Positions 22,274 to 35,851 are shown, counted from the stretch's first letter. The stretch is 64,000 bases of DNA from Ricordea florida (GCA_949710005.1 OX453277.1:6997427-7061426); one strand, 5' to 3'. Made by a program: numbers and translations. Notes: generated from the sequence alone by a model not told the origin.

Positions 22274-24236
22274 GTTAAAGGTATTGAGGTTGCTTTACCT
22301 CAGAAACTATAACCTGAAATGCGATGATTCAGAGCAGGGCTCCAAATTATATACACACCCAGATTATGGGTAACAGTCAATTACTCCCTGACCAAGATCA
22401 TTGCACCTCTTACCAAAACACTGCCTACTTGTCAATAATCTACTATTTCCGTTCTTGGGTTCCGCGTATTTCACTACATTTGAAGTGTTTTTTTCCGGAG
22501 ACATTTCCTTTTCCGCTTTTTCACAAAACCGCAAAAATATCCCACCGTATGGTGCAATAAATTGCCGTATCAATCATTCTATGAATAAAGATAGCTACCA
22601 TTGCTCTCGAAAATCTCAACGCACTTAGCGTATTTTCATATCGAAATAAAGAAGTTGAATTGTCTTTATCGACGGTGCAAAATGTCACATAAAATTTGCT
22701 CAGGCCCCGAGGCAAGGTAACCTTTTCCTCCTCGCTACATCCCTTCCCTCCTCCCCCACCCCACCCCTCGCATATCTCTAAATGACTTTACATTTCTTGG
22801 CTACTAGTTTCAAGCCCTTTTCCTACCTCGGTCTAATTTGTCTAGATGAACTAGCACCACACCTTGCGTATTTGGACATTTGTTTGTTTTTTAGCTCCTA
22901 AATAGAACATGACAAAAAGAAAAGTCAATTTAGATAGATGGTGGTTTGTGTTGAGGGTCGTGTGGTTCTCAACTCTTAACAGGATGCTATAAGATTGTAA
23001 AGCCAAACGAACGAAATTCCAATCATTGAAAATGTACGGAAAAATCCGGCAAGGAAGGTTCACTGTAAGGTTAGAGAAGACCAGATTTATTACGTGTATT
23101 GTTACTCACAAAATAACTAGCTAGCTTGCTCGCAGTTGTCTAAGCTCAAAGAACTCTGATGTCACAACAGCAACTAGTGGTCGAATAATTTGGGCATCAA
23201 GGTGACCAATACTTCTTTTCAGGGCCAGTGGTAATTCAGATCAATTTAAGTCACTCCCTCAGACTGACCAAAGTTGACAGAGATTTTCGTTCACAAACCG
23301 TTCAAGCTGTTTTAGGTTAAAAAACGTGCACAAGTGCATACTACTCAGTACACGCAGTCATTTTCTGCATGGCTACTTATTAACGATTGTTTTGTTTAAC
23401 CATCAGACGATCCGTATACTTTATCACTAAACTCAATTAACTGTGACGTCACAAAAGGAACGAGGGTCCTATAATTTGCATAATTCATTATTTTATTTCT
23501 TGACAGACTTGTGTGACTCTGGTAGTACGCACTGGCATCTTAGGGACGGACCATTAGAAAAGTGATGGGGGGGGGGGGGAATTTTCAGCTTGCACGAATT
23601 TTTTTTTCGCTCACTGCTTGTGCAGGATTTTTTTTTTCAGGTGAACCCTTCTGCACGAATTTTTTTACTACGTGTGAAAAAGTCACAATTGGACCTTCCT
23701 TCTGCATGAATTTTTTTTTACCTTCTTCTTTGCATGAATTTTTTTTCTTGGCATTTTCCCTTGCATGAATTTTTTTTTGTTCCCCCCCCCATCACTTTTC
23801 TAATGGTCCGTCCCTTTGGACAGTTTACAGAGATCCCTTTTCTGATTTATTGATGTAAGGTTAGAACGTTTTTATTTATTTATTTTTTTTTTGATATGTA
23901 ACCCGTATAACATATATTATTAGCTCAACGGATGTTAATTCAGATATTGGCCCTTTACCTTCTACCCATTGCTGTAACGTATTGTTGAACAAACAATCAT
24001 TAAAGATTCATTGTGTTAGTTTGGGTCTGTCGATGTGTTATACTTCCGCAGCTAAACCGCAAGTTCCCTCTCTCAATCCAGGCTGTAGCCACGGATCAGC
24101 GTTTCGACTTCCTCTGAGAGGAAACCGTGACATTGAAAGCGGAAAGAATACTTCTGCTACCCGTCCCCTGTAACATCGCTTTCTCGGCAGATAACATGAA
24201 ATGACTGACTCTACCTGCTACTGGAAAGTACTGTGC
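22274..24236. repeat. tandem duplication of upstream DNA, copy 2
   Basis: Second copy of 20386-22096 in direct orientation, with a later transposon insertion (23543-23814) that copy 1 lacks. It has no copy of the coding exon, so it is a duplicated upstream region only. Confidence 0.85.
23543..23814. mobile_element. 272-bp MITE with dated insertion
   Basis: Terminal inverted repeats GGGACGGACCATTAGAAAAG and its exact complement at the right end, each followed inward by a G or C run. The interior holds six copies of TGCAYGAATTTTTTT, or variants. The corresponding site in duplication copy 1 (near 21685, ATCTTATATTGGA) is empty, so it inserted after the duplication. It has no coding capacity. 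Confidence 0.85.
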
Positions 24237-24655
24237 AAAGGAAGAAAAGAAGAATTATGAACCCCTTTTTTTCCTCTTGCAAATTTTTTGCAGGGTTTTC
24301 AGACTTCATTAACCTGACTTTGTCTACCTGACGTTGCGAGTACAGTCTTGACATCGTAGGCACACTATCGCTATAAATCTTAATGGCGCCATTCACTTTC
24401 AGATATGTCAGTTTGAATAATTTGGTGTTAAATCGATTAAAGAACCTTAAATTGAAAGTTTGTCAATTCTTGTCAATTTGTTACTTGAGGTTATAGTAAG
24501 TGATACGGTGAGGCGTGAGAAATTGTACATGGGCAGGAGCGAATCATGATTCGCTTCTGACATGGGTCAATTCTGGGAGTGAAGGACCAAAGGTCTAGCT
24601 CGCTAGAAAAATTCTTCCGAAAATCTTGACATATCTTGGAAAGATAGATTTTGAG

Positions 24656-25243
24656 GTGGTTTACCATTTACAATAAAAGTTGCCTAAAATTCTGGTTGAA
24701 ATTTAATTATTTCCTGGACTATCCGGTGGAATTTTCCGGGAGAATTTTCCGGGAGCAATGGAAAGTCTGGAAAGGCAGTCCTTTTTTTCCAATCGGAATG
24801 TTTCAAACGGAATTTTGAGTTTCATTTACTTTAAACATGGGCGTAGCTAAGGATTTTCAAAGGGGGTTCACACTGTGTCACACCCTGGGTACTTACCAGC
24901 TTGCCATGTCGAAATCCACGCCGTATTTTACTAAATGTAACTATCTTGCACTGGAAAAGATAAACTGCATGTTGATTCTTCAGATTCGCGTGTTTTAGCC
25001 ACCTGAATTCTAAAACAATTATCTCCCGAACGGGGGGGGGGGGGGGGTGTACGGGTACCACAGGACCCTCCTGGCTACGCCCCTGTTAAAGTCATCTAAA
25101 GTACCTTTTCATGTCAGTTCTAGAGTCCCCATCAGACAGGGGTGTGTTTTGCAAATGACAAACGACAATCCCTACCAACTTTTCTAATTTACCAATTACG
25201 GAAACCGTACACTGATCAGTTTTCCCGTGTAAATGGTGAACGA
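24656..25243. mobile_element. TTTACCATTTAC-family MITE with a nested insertion
   Basis: The left end GGTTTACCATTTAC and right end GTAAATGGTGAAC are inverted. The inner sequence, read on the minus strand, matches 4189-4523. At about 24838-25084 it is interrupted by another element with ends GGGCGTAGC and GCTACGCCC, flanked by TTAAA on both sides. That nested element contains a long G run (25029-25047). Confidence 0.65.
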
Positions 25244-26589
25244 CTCAATGCAATTGAAAAATTGACTTGAATTTAATGCACCTATCAATGTAAGCCCTGT
25301 GGGGGGGGGGGGGGGTGGAGTGCGGGCAAGGGGTGAGGATTTGACCAACAAGCAAAAATTCTGACCAATTTCCCAAGGGTGGGCCAGCATACATTCATCA
25401 AATGTAGTTAAAGAACCCCCCTGGGGCAAAGCAAAATATCCTGAGAACATGTCAACAAATCCCAAACAGTACAGAAAGTTGAAAGTGAGTAAAAGTAAAA
25501 AAGGTAGAATTGCAAGAAGAAATTTGATTTTACATTTTTGCATGTACATTAGTACCAAATGTTTTTAAGTGCAATTTATAATAAATAAGCACTTGCACAT
25601 TTTTTAGACATAAAATTACCCTCCCTACAGGGCTCATGCAGTTTGTTAAGTCTGATAACTTACTTGCACTTATTTATTCCAAATTGCATCCAAAATCATT
25701 TGACTACCTTTACTTAGTTCACATGATTCCTTTTAAAACTCCCTTGAGAGTTAAGAAAATGCTATTGCATTCTGCAAGGTAGGGCGTGGATTTCAATGTT
25801 TTCTCTTGAGCTCTTTGGTCCTTTAACTCTGTCTTAATATCCAAGACGCTTTAACCAAGAACTTGAACTTGCTATAATTGACTGCTAACATTTTTTCTTG
25901 TGGGTGGATACTTGAAGTGACATAACAAATTTAGAGACAACCAAAATGCATTACAGGTCCACTTTATTCCACAAGGTTTTATTTCATTTACTTTCAATTT
26001 TTTTTTATTTCCTGGCGATGTGATGTAATTGTGCTCAGATTTCATGAAACAAGTTAGTCACATTACCTTTTTATGCTCCTAGACAAACTTCTTTATTTCT
26101 AGCCTATGTTATTTTTAACTCCTCAACTAGTGTTTTCACAATAACTGTGTGAATCATCAGGTATTTCAAAACATTATTCTGAACACCTTTACAGCATGCC
26201 TGAATGTAATTCTGTGACAATTATTAACAATGTTTGCATGACCATAAGTTCAATCATAAGCAACACTGACTACAGTTTGGGGTTCTTACATTGTCGCTGG
26301 CACTTACTTCAATACTAAAACTGCATCATATTGGAAAACCATATCATTATTTCGAACTATCAATGAACAAATTAAATGCAAAACAAATAACTTAAAATAA
26401 AATTGGAATTCATGTAATGGGTAATTCCAAAGACTTCTAGAAAATAAAAAATGATCTGCTTTTCAAGCAGAGAGAGGCCAGGGTTATTGGAACAATAATT
26501 TTACAATTTAGAAGACACAAAGAGAGCTCAAGCATAGTCCATGAGGCTCCTGATGCAAATATCAAGAAAGCAATATACCTAATGAAGGA
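25244..26589. other. AT-rich intergenic DNA and likely TXNDC17 3' UTR
   Basis: No coding exon was seen. A G run occurs at about 25301-25315. Candidate minus-strand AATAAA signals (TTTATT on plus) occur near 25968-25983 and 26093-26098, which would suit the 3' end of the TXNDC17 transcript. Confidence 0.4.
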
Positions 26590-29500
26590 TTAGTTCCCAA
26601 AGAAGGAGTCAACTTCCTTTTGTACTTTACATAATTCACAACCAAGTCTTTTTTCCTGCAAAAAAATGTTATAATTAAAAATTCAGAGTAATAATCTTGA
26701 ACTAAATTGAAGTTCACAAACCAGAATCAGATAATTCTGATCAATGAAAAATATAGTAAAAGAAAATCATCATTGCCAATATCATTATGATTGACTTTAT
26801 CTACAAAACAAATCACCTGTATTAATATTTATTTTCATCTTACCTATGGATCACAATCTTACACTTAAAAAACTCCTATCATTATTTTCAACAATTAGTA
26901 CATATTGTTTCTGAATCAATAAATCTATTACAATAATAGTGTTATTAACAAAAAATCCAGCAATTAATTACTAATTATAATTAATTAATATTAATAATTA
27001 TTAATAATTGATTATTAATAATTGATTTACAATAATACAATTCATTATTAACTGATACTTGTCCAACATGCTATAGAGTCTAACTCTGACTTAATGCAGA
27101 TTTTAATTACAGGAACAGTCAATTAACACCATACTTACAGTTCCATATTCAACAATGGTGGGAATCTCAGTCAATTTAAACTCACTTGTCCGAAATTCAT
27201 TGTCAGGTGTTTTCCATCTGTTTGGGGAAATAAAATGTGGGCAATTTATACTCAAAATGCAAATTCCAGTCAATTCAGGAACAAGATAATGATAGTAAAA
27301 GTAATAATAATTTTATGAATACCATTATTATTTCTAGCTTTTTTTTGGTGTTATGCAATCTATTTTAAATTAAATGATTTTTTGATAGCCACTGTTAACC
27401 TTTGTCACAGAGAGGTTAGGGAGAGTAAATGCCTTTGAAACTCATGTAGCCTAGAACATGACCCCCACAACAACAACAACAAGCTTTATTCACATTTTAC
27501 TTGTAATTATTGTTTAGTTACATGAGGTAGTTTTAGTCTAACAAACAGTTACATGTAATTTATAATAGAAAAACTTAAAATACATTACATGTAAGGAAAT
27601 GCCTAGCATCTAAATAAGCTGTTAGGTTTCCAAGTTAGACACTAGTCTTGTATTGTTTTAATGTACTGTATAGACATCAGGAGCAAAACATACTACACAA
27701 CACACACATAGGCATTCACGCGAAACCGACTGGAAACACTACAGGATCCCTGCCATGGTAGTGGTAGTGATCAGTCTGCAATTATACAACACGCAAAGTT
27801 GAATCATAGCATCCATCCAAGAGATGCAGAAATTCTCAAACATTGGATAACAAACTACAAGAACAGACTCTTCCTTGAATCATGGCACTTCACAATGGAA
27901 CATACCTAGTACACAAAATCAAAGCACTTCTACCCACTTACATGCCTTTCCTTTCAAATAATTAGCAATTAATGAATGAGGCTGAGTAGGATATGAAGAA
28001 TTAAGCAGATCGAGGAAGGTGTTATCCACTGAGGCTGAAGGCCGAGGTGGATAACACCCTTCCGAGATCTGCTGCATTTTTGATGTCATTTCCTCGTTAA
28101 AGTCAAAATTCTTCCAAACTTGGTCATCAGTAACTGGTTATGGTGAATTAAATGTGTGCTTTTAGCCAATCAGAATCGGGGAAATATTTTGAATGAATAA
28201 TAATTAATGGTTCAAGCATTTGCATATGAATTGAAAAGAAGAATATAACGTTAATATTTCTATCTTTGACAAGGGTGGACAATGGGCACTGAAAATTCAG
28301 TCAATAAAAATAGATCGGTTTACACCAAAAACCAGTTAGAAATGTGTTTATATCCAATCACCCAAGAGTGCATAATACAATTATTATTATCATTATGCTA
28401 CATCTGCTATTTCCTGTCTGGAATATTACAGGGTTTGTACTGGTATTATTATGTTGATCCCCAGAATGTAATAGAAATGGGTCAGGATGTCATTTTCTTT
28501 TGGTGGGGGGAGGGGGTGGGGTGAGGGGTTAGGTGGTGGGGAAGGGGGAATTATGGGATTTTGCTGCAATATTAAAATGCAGGGAAAATTTGCTGATCTC
28601 ATACATGTATGTAAATTACAGGCAACATGGAAATATTAAGACAAATTTTGAACGCAAATTAACTGTGAAGTTTAAACTGCCCCAAAGAACCTTTTAGTAC
28701 TAAATTCTTCAGTTTGAGTACTACTGCTGTATGGCCTGTTACATGCCTTTGTATGGTAAGGTGCTAAGCTTCAGTGTTCATTATGGAAAAAATGACAGAA
28801 GCTTCTCCGTTTGCTTTGTCTAGGGGCACAGCAAACTATGGTAGATCCAAAAAGGTTTCACTTCATTTTTTCCTTTTGGATGTTTTTCTGATTATTAGCC
28901 AGTACTGGTCAACTAAATCAGAATCAAAGAGTAACAGTTCACACCTTTCAATGGCTTATCCTGTAAGCATCCCAAAACTGTTACTTAAACAATCATACAA
29001 AGACACACCACTGAACCGATCCAAAACCATGTACTTACTCTGACTTGTCACCAACTACAACCAATACAAACACTAAATCTGATGATGCTTTTTGCAATGC
29101 TGCCTCCACAACAGGTTCAGCTGAAAGAAGATAAATACCACGATGCCATTGAAGAGAGGATATTACATCGCTGCGCTGGGGATACAAAATTGCTCTTTGA
29201 GTATTGAACATGAGCGTTCAACAAGAGAATGAAATTTTGTGTCTCAAGGCGACCATGTACCGGTAATATTTTATTTATCATATCAACACCAGTGCAATAC
29301 CAATTTAACATTTTTAAGCAGACTTAATTATGCTACCATAGCAACATATTATTTTCACATGCAAAAAAAACATGTCATTTTCATGAGTGAAGATACCATG
29401 TTTACATGTGAAAGCTCACCTGATATTTCAGTGGTGTTTATGTGATAATTCTGAGTTCTAATTCGCTATCTGAGTGGGCAAGATGGGCCTATCTTGCCTG

Positions 29501-30079
29501 CTCAGAATTGCCTGCTTTATCCCGTGAAACAAAACCAAAACAAAATGTCAAGTGGTATATTATAATCTTTTGATCATAATGATACAATAAAACTTTTACT
29601 GCCCAGGTTTGTTCCGTTGAGATGGTTGGATATTGGCCTCATTTGTTATTGTGTTTTTCTTGGCTTCAACTTCACCTTGGTCCATAAAGACGCAAGAAAA
29701 GAACCAGACCAACATCCAGCCATCTTGACCTCATGCTCAGTCAAAAAATGCATATATATCATAATGCAGAGGAAAAACTAGCATTGTTAAATATAGTCTT
29801 TGATATTCACAGGACAATTTCCTCAATCACTGAAGGCTTGAAAGTACAAATCGTTTGGTTACTCTCAGGGGCACAGCCAGGATTTTTCTAGAGGTACATG
29901 CATAAAAAGTTATTCGAGTGTAAAACAAGGATCATTCTATCTTTTTCAACCTGCTCCATTGTGAAAGAATGACCTACAAGAAGCCTTGCCCTTATATACT
30001 GCTACCTTAATCAGTGTTTAATTAAGAAATAGAAAACATGTACCGTGTTTCTATCGAGTTATAGAAACACAAGTGGAAG

Positions 30080-30110
<31 letters not shown>

Positions 30111-30157
30111 GAGCCACAGGCGAGTGTTTCCATGGCTTTTTTGAGTTCTCCCAAACT

Positions 30158-30196
<39 letters not shown>

Positions 30197-31398
30197 CATG
30201 TTTTCTATTTCTTTTAGAAAACACTGCGACGAAAAAAGGGAGAACAACTTGTTAACTTTGATTATCAAAATGTAAATTCTCTTTGCTCCCGTCATCATTA
30301 CGTCAACAGCTCGTGCTAGTTCTGTGTTTCTATCGAGTTATACAAACACGAATTCTAACCAATCAGCGTGCGTAGTGTCTTAGGACTGTTTTTTAAAACT
30401 TTATAGAGGGGTGGTACTTAGGGAATTCTTTCGTGGAGATGTGCCACTGTGACCATGAAACCTTTGGCCTATACCAGAGCTATATTTCAGCTGAATTTTG
30501 CTACCCTTTACTTGCAAGACTTAACTCCCAAAAACCCTCCCTGTTTTCAGAGCCACCCATCAGCATGTTCTTTGTTACTGAGAGGTGTTACCAGTAATTC
30601 CAAATTGCCTCATTTAATTTTCATTTTGACTAGCAATTCCCAGTCTCCCTAGTGTAGGCAAAATTTTTGAGCAATTGATCATTTTACTGGAAAATGATAC
30701 CCTATTCTAGACCTATACCCTTCACGGCGGCAAGATACCATACCTGAGTCATCAGGTTATCGTTATATTAACCAAGACCATATCTGGTTTACTGTGATTG
30801 CTGCAGTTTGTACTCTTTTCAAAACTTCAAGCGTTTTGATTGATGAACGATTATTCCAGTTAAATTCACGAGCTTCTAGAACTCACGAAGTCAGAGAGCG
30901 TGACGCCAATTTCGTAATTTTGTCTGAATTTATTTCGGAAACAGACTGCAAGATCAACATTTCCAAATGAGTCTATGGTCAGGTGATGTATAAATAAGGG
31001 TGTAGCCCGACACCAGAAAATAAATCTCCAACTAGACCAGCCCAACGGTAAGAAGAAAAACTTCAACTATACATATAAAACCAAAAAAAATATACAAAGA
31101 AATCGCTGAGTAAGGCACAAAAATTCTCGCGTTCGTCGTCGACGAAATGAATACAACTATTCATCAAGCGATTCGCAATCCAAAAAGACACATTTCTTTT
31201 CGCGTGTCAAGAAAACAAACCCTCACGACGAAAAAAAATTGACTAACCATCGCGGCAATCGGGACACCAGCTATCACCCGAGTCGTCCATGGATCCGATG
31301 AACATGACGATGATTCTCTTTCCTTCGAGTTCTTTGAGTTTCTCCTTCAAGTTACCCAGCCCTTCTACCTGAAGTTGAAGCTGCTTCGGTTCTGCCAT
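26590..31398 (-). CDS. TXNDC17: TXNDC17 (thioredoxin-related protein of 14 kDa, TRP14)
   Basis: A cytosolic thioredoxin-fold disulfide reductase that, in animals, is reduced by thioredoxin reductase and acts on cystine and some protein disulfides. Exons in transcript order: 31248-31398, 29039-29120, 27139-27217 and 26590-26655. They splice in phase to 125 residues, close to the 123 of the human protein. The active site WCPDC is at residues 44-48, the signature that separates TRP14 from ordinary thioredoxins (WCGPC). The following AEPVVEAAL, the FVLVVVGDKSEWKTP strand-turn and IPTIVEYGT (with the cis-Pro of the fold) are all family landmarks. An in-frame Met lies 78 bases upstream (31476), but the start at 31398 fits the family length. 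It is head to head with the C22orf39-like gene. Confidence 0.95.
28004..28073. mobile_element. foldback repeat in TXNDC17 intron
   Basis: Arms AGCAGATCGAGGAAGGTGTT and its near-complement AACACCCTTCCGAGATCTGC, with a short loop (CTGAGGCTGAAGGCC). A hairpin-type MITE or MITE core. Confidence 0.65.
29182..29242. repeat. palindromic repeat next to exon 2 of TXNDC17
   Basis: Arms ATACAAAATTGCTCTTTGAG and CAAGAGAATGAAATTTTGTG around ATGAGCGTTCAA. It resembles the palindrome at 15620-15722 and probably belongs to the same family. Confidence 0.5.
29449..29760. mobile_element. dispersed repeat family X, copy 2
   Basis: Has the family order: TTCTGAGTTCTAATTCGC, a GGGCAAGATGGGCCTATCTT hairpin, AACAAAACCAAAACAAAATG, then GATGGTTGGATATTGGCC. 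It ends with CCAGCCATCTTGACCTCATG, complementary to the preceding motif. It lies in the first intron of TXNDC17. Confidence 0.6.
30013..30225. mobile_element. 213-bp foldback element (GTGTTTCTATCGAG arms)
   Basis: The arms run from AGTGTTT and AAATAGAAAACATGT through GTGTTTCTATCGAGTTATAG inward, and mirror on the right to AACATGTTTTCTATTTC. A further partial arm copy lies at about 30325-30350, next to CCAATCAGCGTGCG. It has no coding capacity. Confidence 0.75.
30400..30760. mobile_element. degraded hAT-like MITE of the 304/55427 family
   Basis: Shares GTGGTACTTAGGGAATT, GGAGATGTGCCACTGTGACC, CCTATACCAGAGCT and GATACCCTATTCTAGACC in the same order as the delimited element at 55427-56364. The termini are too decayed to give a target duplication. 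Confidence 0.55.
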
Positions 31399-31528
31399 GT
31401 TTAGAGACCACTTCCCTGTCTCGCGATCCACGAAGATTTGGTCAAGATTCGAGAATCCCTCGTTCCCCGTTCCCACCGCGAGTAGTCACCAGGTCTTTAA
31501 CGATTCACCCGGTCGAGATTCTGCTGCC
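31399..31528. promoter_or_regulatory. bidirectional promoter region
   Basis: Only 130 bases separate the start codons of TXNDC17 (minus) and the C22orf39-like gene (plus). The stretch and its flanks have more CG dinucleotides than the surroundings and no TATA box. Either the two 5' UTRs are very short or the transcripts overlap. Confidence 0.6.
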
Positions 31529-34500
31529 ATGTCGAGTGTGTTTGGAGAACAGCAAGTCGAAACTCAGGCGATTAAACCGGTAGAATTCGAGGTAAGCTGA
31601 GCTTATCCTAGCGACGAAGGCTTGTTCCTAATGTTTGGAGGAACCATAGAAAACAGGGCCATTTTTGAAGCAGTAAAGGCAAAGCCAATGGGAAAATAAT
31701 TTCCCTGTACAGTACACATTCTAGTCATGTTGACAAATTTTTTTGGAGGTATATATTTGCATAAATGACCGCCTTAAAATTTCCCGTTTTAATACGCTGT
31801 CTAAAAACCCAAAGTCGCCTTGATGACCTCAATAGCTAAAAAGTTGCAGGGTATTTTGAAAGTTTAATATATTGATATGGAAGAAGACCCAAACTGGCCT
31901 TAGTAGCCTCGTTTCCATGTCTTCCATGCACAGAAATGTCCAAAATTGTCATCCACATTTAAGTATGGCCTCAAAAGTAAGTGCAGTTACTAATTTTGAC
32001 TTCACATCCATTTAGTTTTGGCTCTAATAATAATTATAATGATAATAATATCCCTGTTTCAGTGGCATGAAGCACCTGGGAGTATTGTTACTCCCCCTGG
32101 GGCCAGTTGTTCGAAGGCTAATTAGCGTTAACCCAGGGTTAAATTTTAACATAGGTTTCATTTCCTCTTGTTAAAAAGCGTTTTCTCCGATAACTTTCTC
32201 TATTTTATTCAGAGCAAACAATCCTCAAATTGTATTTAAAAAGAATTTTACTGAATGTGCTTTTTAAGCTCTCATATCTGTATTTAAATTTCGCACTTAC
32301 CCTGGGTTACCTTAACCCAGCTTCGAACAACCTGGCCCTGGATGGTATGTTAGTCCAACCTAGGGTTACCCCCCTAGCATTATATCGCCAGTACCTATTT
32401 AACTCATTTCCGACGGCCCAAAAATCAAGCAAATTGACAAACATTTCATTTTTATTTAACATATCCACAGATATTTACAGCAGTGATCAAAGATATACCT
32501 CATTTTGAAGGGTACAAAATAGGCTTTCCAAAAATGTCTATTTCACATTCAAGTAGGCCATAATATTTTCCCCCCCAAAAATTAGCATTTTGCCTAATTT
32601 ACATTGTGTATGCATATATAAACCAAGATGCCAGCCAGTTGCTGAAAAAAAGTTAAAAGCAAAAATTTTTCCTTCTTTATCTGGTATCATTTCTTGCAAA
32701 TCTGCTTGAAAAATAACAAATACAGAATTTAATGCAATTTAATTTCTATAAGCCATTTTTACAAACAAAAAATCGATTAAAGTTGTTTTTCAAAATTTTC
32801 AGGGAGCTATATCCATATGGGGATGTCTATCAGAATATGATGTCAAATGTTAGAAAAAAAGCCTCTCCTTGACCCCTGCTCATGTTCTCAAATCAGAATT
32901 TAAAAAGTTACCCATGTATCCCTCACTAAAGTATACAAGCTAAAATTCACTAGGTGATTGGGTGCGTTCATTTACTTCCTGTGTGCCAAATTTGGAAGCA
33001 TTAGGAAGTAACGCAATATTTTGGCGAGTTTTCTATATTATGGGTCTTATTAGAACCCATAACTGTGAGCTCGTTGGAAATGAGTTAAACACCTAACCAC
33101 TTCACAACTGAGTATCCATCATAGACAGGTAAAATTACACCTTGTGCCTGTTAAAATTTTCTAGCTGGTGGGTAAGGTGTGCCATGCCCTGCTGTGAAGG
33201 GTGTTCCTTTCAATCAGTTTAGTCTGGGATAGGGTATACAAATCAGAGAGCTTAGGTCTAGAATAGGGTAACATTTTCCAGGAGACTGACTAATATTGGT
33301 TGCAGATTTTAGTCTTGACTAGGGAAACTGGGAATTATGACTCCAAAAAAGTAAATCAGTAAATTTAAATGTACCCAAACTCTGTTTAAATACTACTTAT
33401 TAACAGGTCATTACAGGGAAATCTCAGACTGAGGCCTTGATGTATTGATCGAGCGATAGCAAGGTCAATACATCAAGGCCGTGGTCTGAGATTTCCTTTT
33501 AAGGGAGATAGTTTTTAACCCTTTCACTCCCAAGGGGTCTCCATTTGACGAGTAAAATCGTCTGGCGTTAGGCAGAGTAAAATCTATAAAGTCACTCTTG
33601 GGAGTGAAAGGGTTAAGGGAGATAGTTCTTAATGACTGAACAGATGAGGTTAATAAGTTGTTTACTATATGGCCTCTATAGTACTGAAAAAAAAAACAGA
33701 AAGGGTTTTTCAATATTGGCTTGCACACACAACAGGTCAACTGAACTGAAACACACCTGACCTTGCATTCGGAACTAGAAGTGACAGAGGAAACAGTTTT
33801 TTTGAAAATGAGAAATCTTTTGTCTACATTAAAAAAATTTTGTAATGCCTGGTCATTACAAGAAAGTCTTGCCCCCGCTCAGCAGCCAATCAAAGCACAT
33901 GTATTATTGTAGCCATATAGTAATAGCAAATAAAGGGTCAATAGATGGCTTTCATTGGAAACATTATTTGATATAGGGAGTGATTTTGAAAAGTTAATCT
34001 AGTATAGGGTAGAAAAATTTAGCTGAACTACATATACAGTAGGTGAAGTATAGACTAAGAGTTCCAGGGTCCTATGGCCCCGGCAACACATTACCATCCA
34101 AAAAGTGTTAAACTGCACCCCCCGAGGAGGATGAGGAAGCATGCGTGTATGTGCATGTACAGTTAAGCTTGAGTACGGGAATGAATATAATTTAGTTAAT
34201 TGATAGCATAAGAGACTTAAATTACATACATTGACATATTAAGTCTGGCAATGGGGGATACCCAACAGCATGCCATGTAAGCTCCAAGAAAAACAGAGCA
34301 CATCATCATCATGATAATGATTATGTTTACTTGCTTTTTTCAGCCTCCTAAATGCCTTGACTTTTTCAATAAGTGGAGATTTTGTCTTTGTAAGTAATGT
34401 TTATTCTGCCTTGTTATGGGCTCAATTGAAGCTAACTTTTACAAGTGTCATTTACTTGGAAGTTTAGCTACATATATTGTAAGAGTGTGAGAACAGTAGC

Positions 34501-35578
34501 TACACTTACAAATTACACTTGTTTTATTGAAAATGAACCCTGGTTGGTAAAACTTTGAAAGTTACTCATACATAGAGAAGCAATCATGGTAGATTGTTCA
34601 AGGTTCAGTTTGATACTAAAAGTGATAAACATATTTGATAATCCTAATTTTTATTGTTTTCAAACTCTATTATTATAAAGCAATACATGTATATAGCTGC
34701 GTTTGTAATTAAATTACACTTTTAAACATTAATTTTCAGTATTGAATTGGCCCCAGACCTCATAGAATTGTAACAATTTGCTGTATACATTGGGGGAGAA
34801 ATGAATACATTTATACTAACTCTTCATTCCTGCAATGAATAATATTTAATATTGATTTTATTCCTCAGCACAATGTGATAACCTGACAACAAACAAAATT
34901 CATGTTATTGTTACAGTGTGCACAGTTGTTTGTTCTGTAGCCACATGCTCTTAAAGTTAAATATACAGACAAGTCCAGAGCTAATGCTCGAAACATCAGC
35001 ACCTCCCTTTTACCTTACGGTGGTATAACTTACTTTATCAATTCGTTTGATTATCCCAATTTCTTGTACAGACAAGTACAGTTTGTTTCTTTCATTAGCT
35101 TCCAGTAATCAGTTTCACCAATACTACATCCATGGGAAGTTTAAAGACTGTACACCTTACAGGAAGGCTATGACCAGTTGTATGCTGTACAGGTCCACAA
35201 AATCTCAAAAAGCAAAGGTTTGTGAAGTTTTTCTCTAATTTTCAGTCTTAAATAAATATAGTTAGTAATGTGTCCATGCACAAAAACTATATGGTAGGAG
35301 ATGATACTAGTCCGTCCAAGAGTTTTAACAACATTGATATGCATTATATTGCTGGTATCCATTAAATATACACCTTGAGGAGAGTGAGTCTGGAGATTTT
35401 GGTAAGTTTCTAATTGAAGGAAACACCATAGTGCCGCCACCTCGGATTGAACCTCAAATCTCCTGATCAGAAGTGACTTTCAAAGTGCTAACACTGACAA
35501 TTCTGAATGTGGAACGTAACTTAGGTGATAGGGGGATTACCTACTTTAGTATTAACCCTTTCACTCCCAAGAGTGACT

Positions 35579-35623
<45 letters not shown>

Positions 35624-35692
35624 ATGGAGACCCCTTGGGAGTGAAAGGGTTAAAAACTATCTCCCTTAACCCTTTCACTCCCAAGAGTGACT

Positions 35693-35737
<45 letters not shown>

Positions 35738-35806
35738 ATGGAGACCCCTTGGGAGTGAAAGGGTTAAAAACTATCTCCCTTAACCCTTTCACTCCCAAGA
35801 GTGACT

Positions 35807-35851
<45 letters not shown>

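Noticed and set aside
31243..31476. Longer TXNDC17 N-terminus starting at 31476
   Set aside because: The frame is open, but the added 26 residues are not expected in the family. The start at 31398 gives the usual length.
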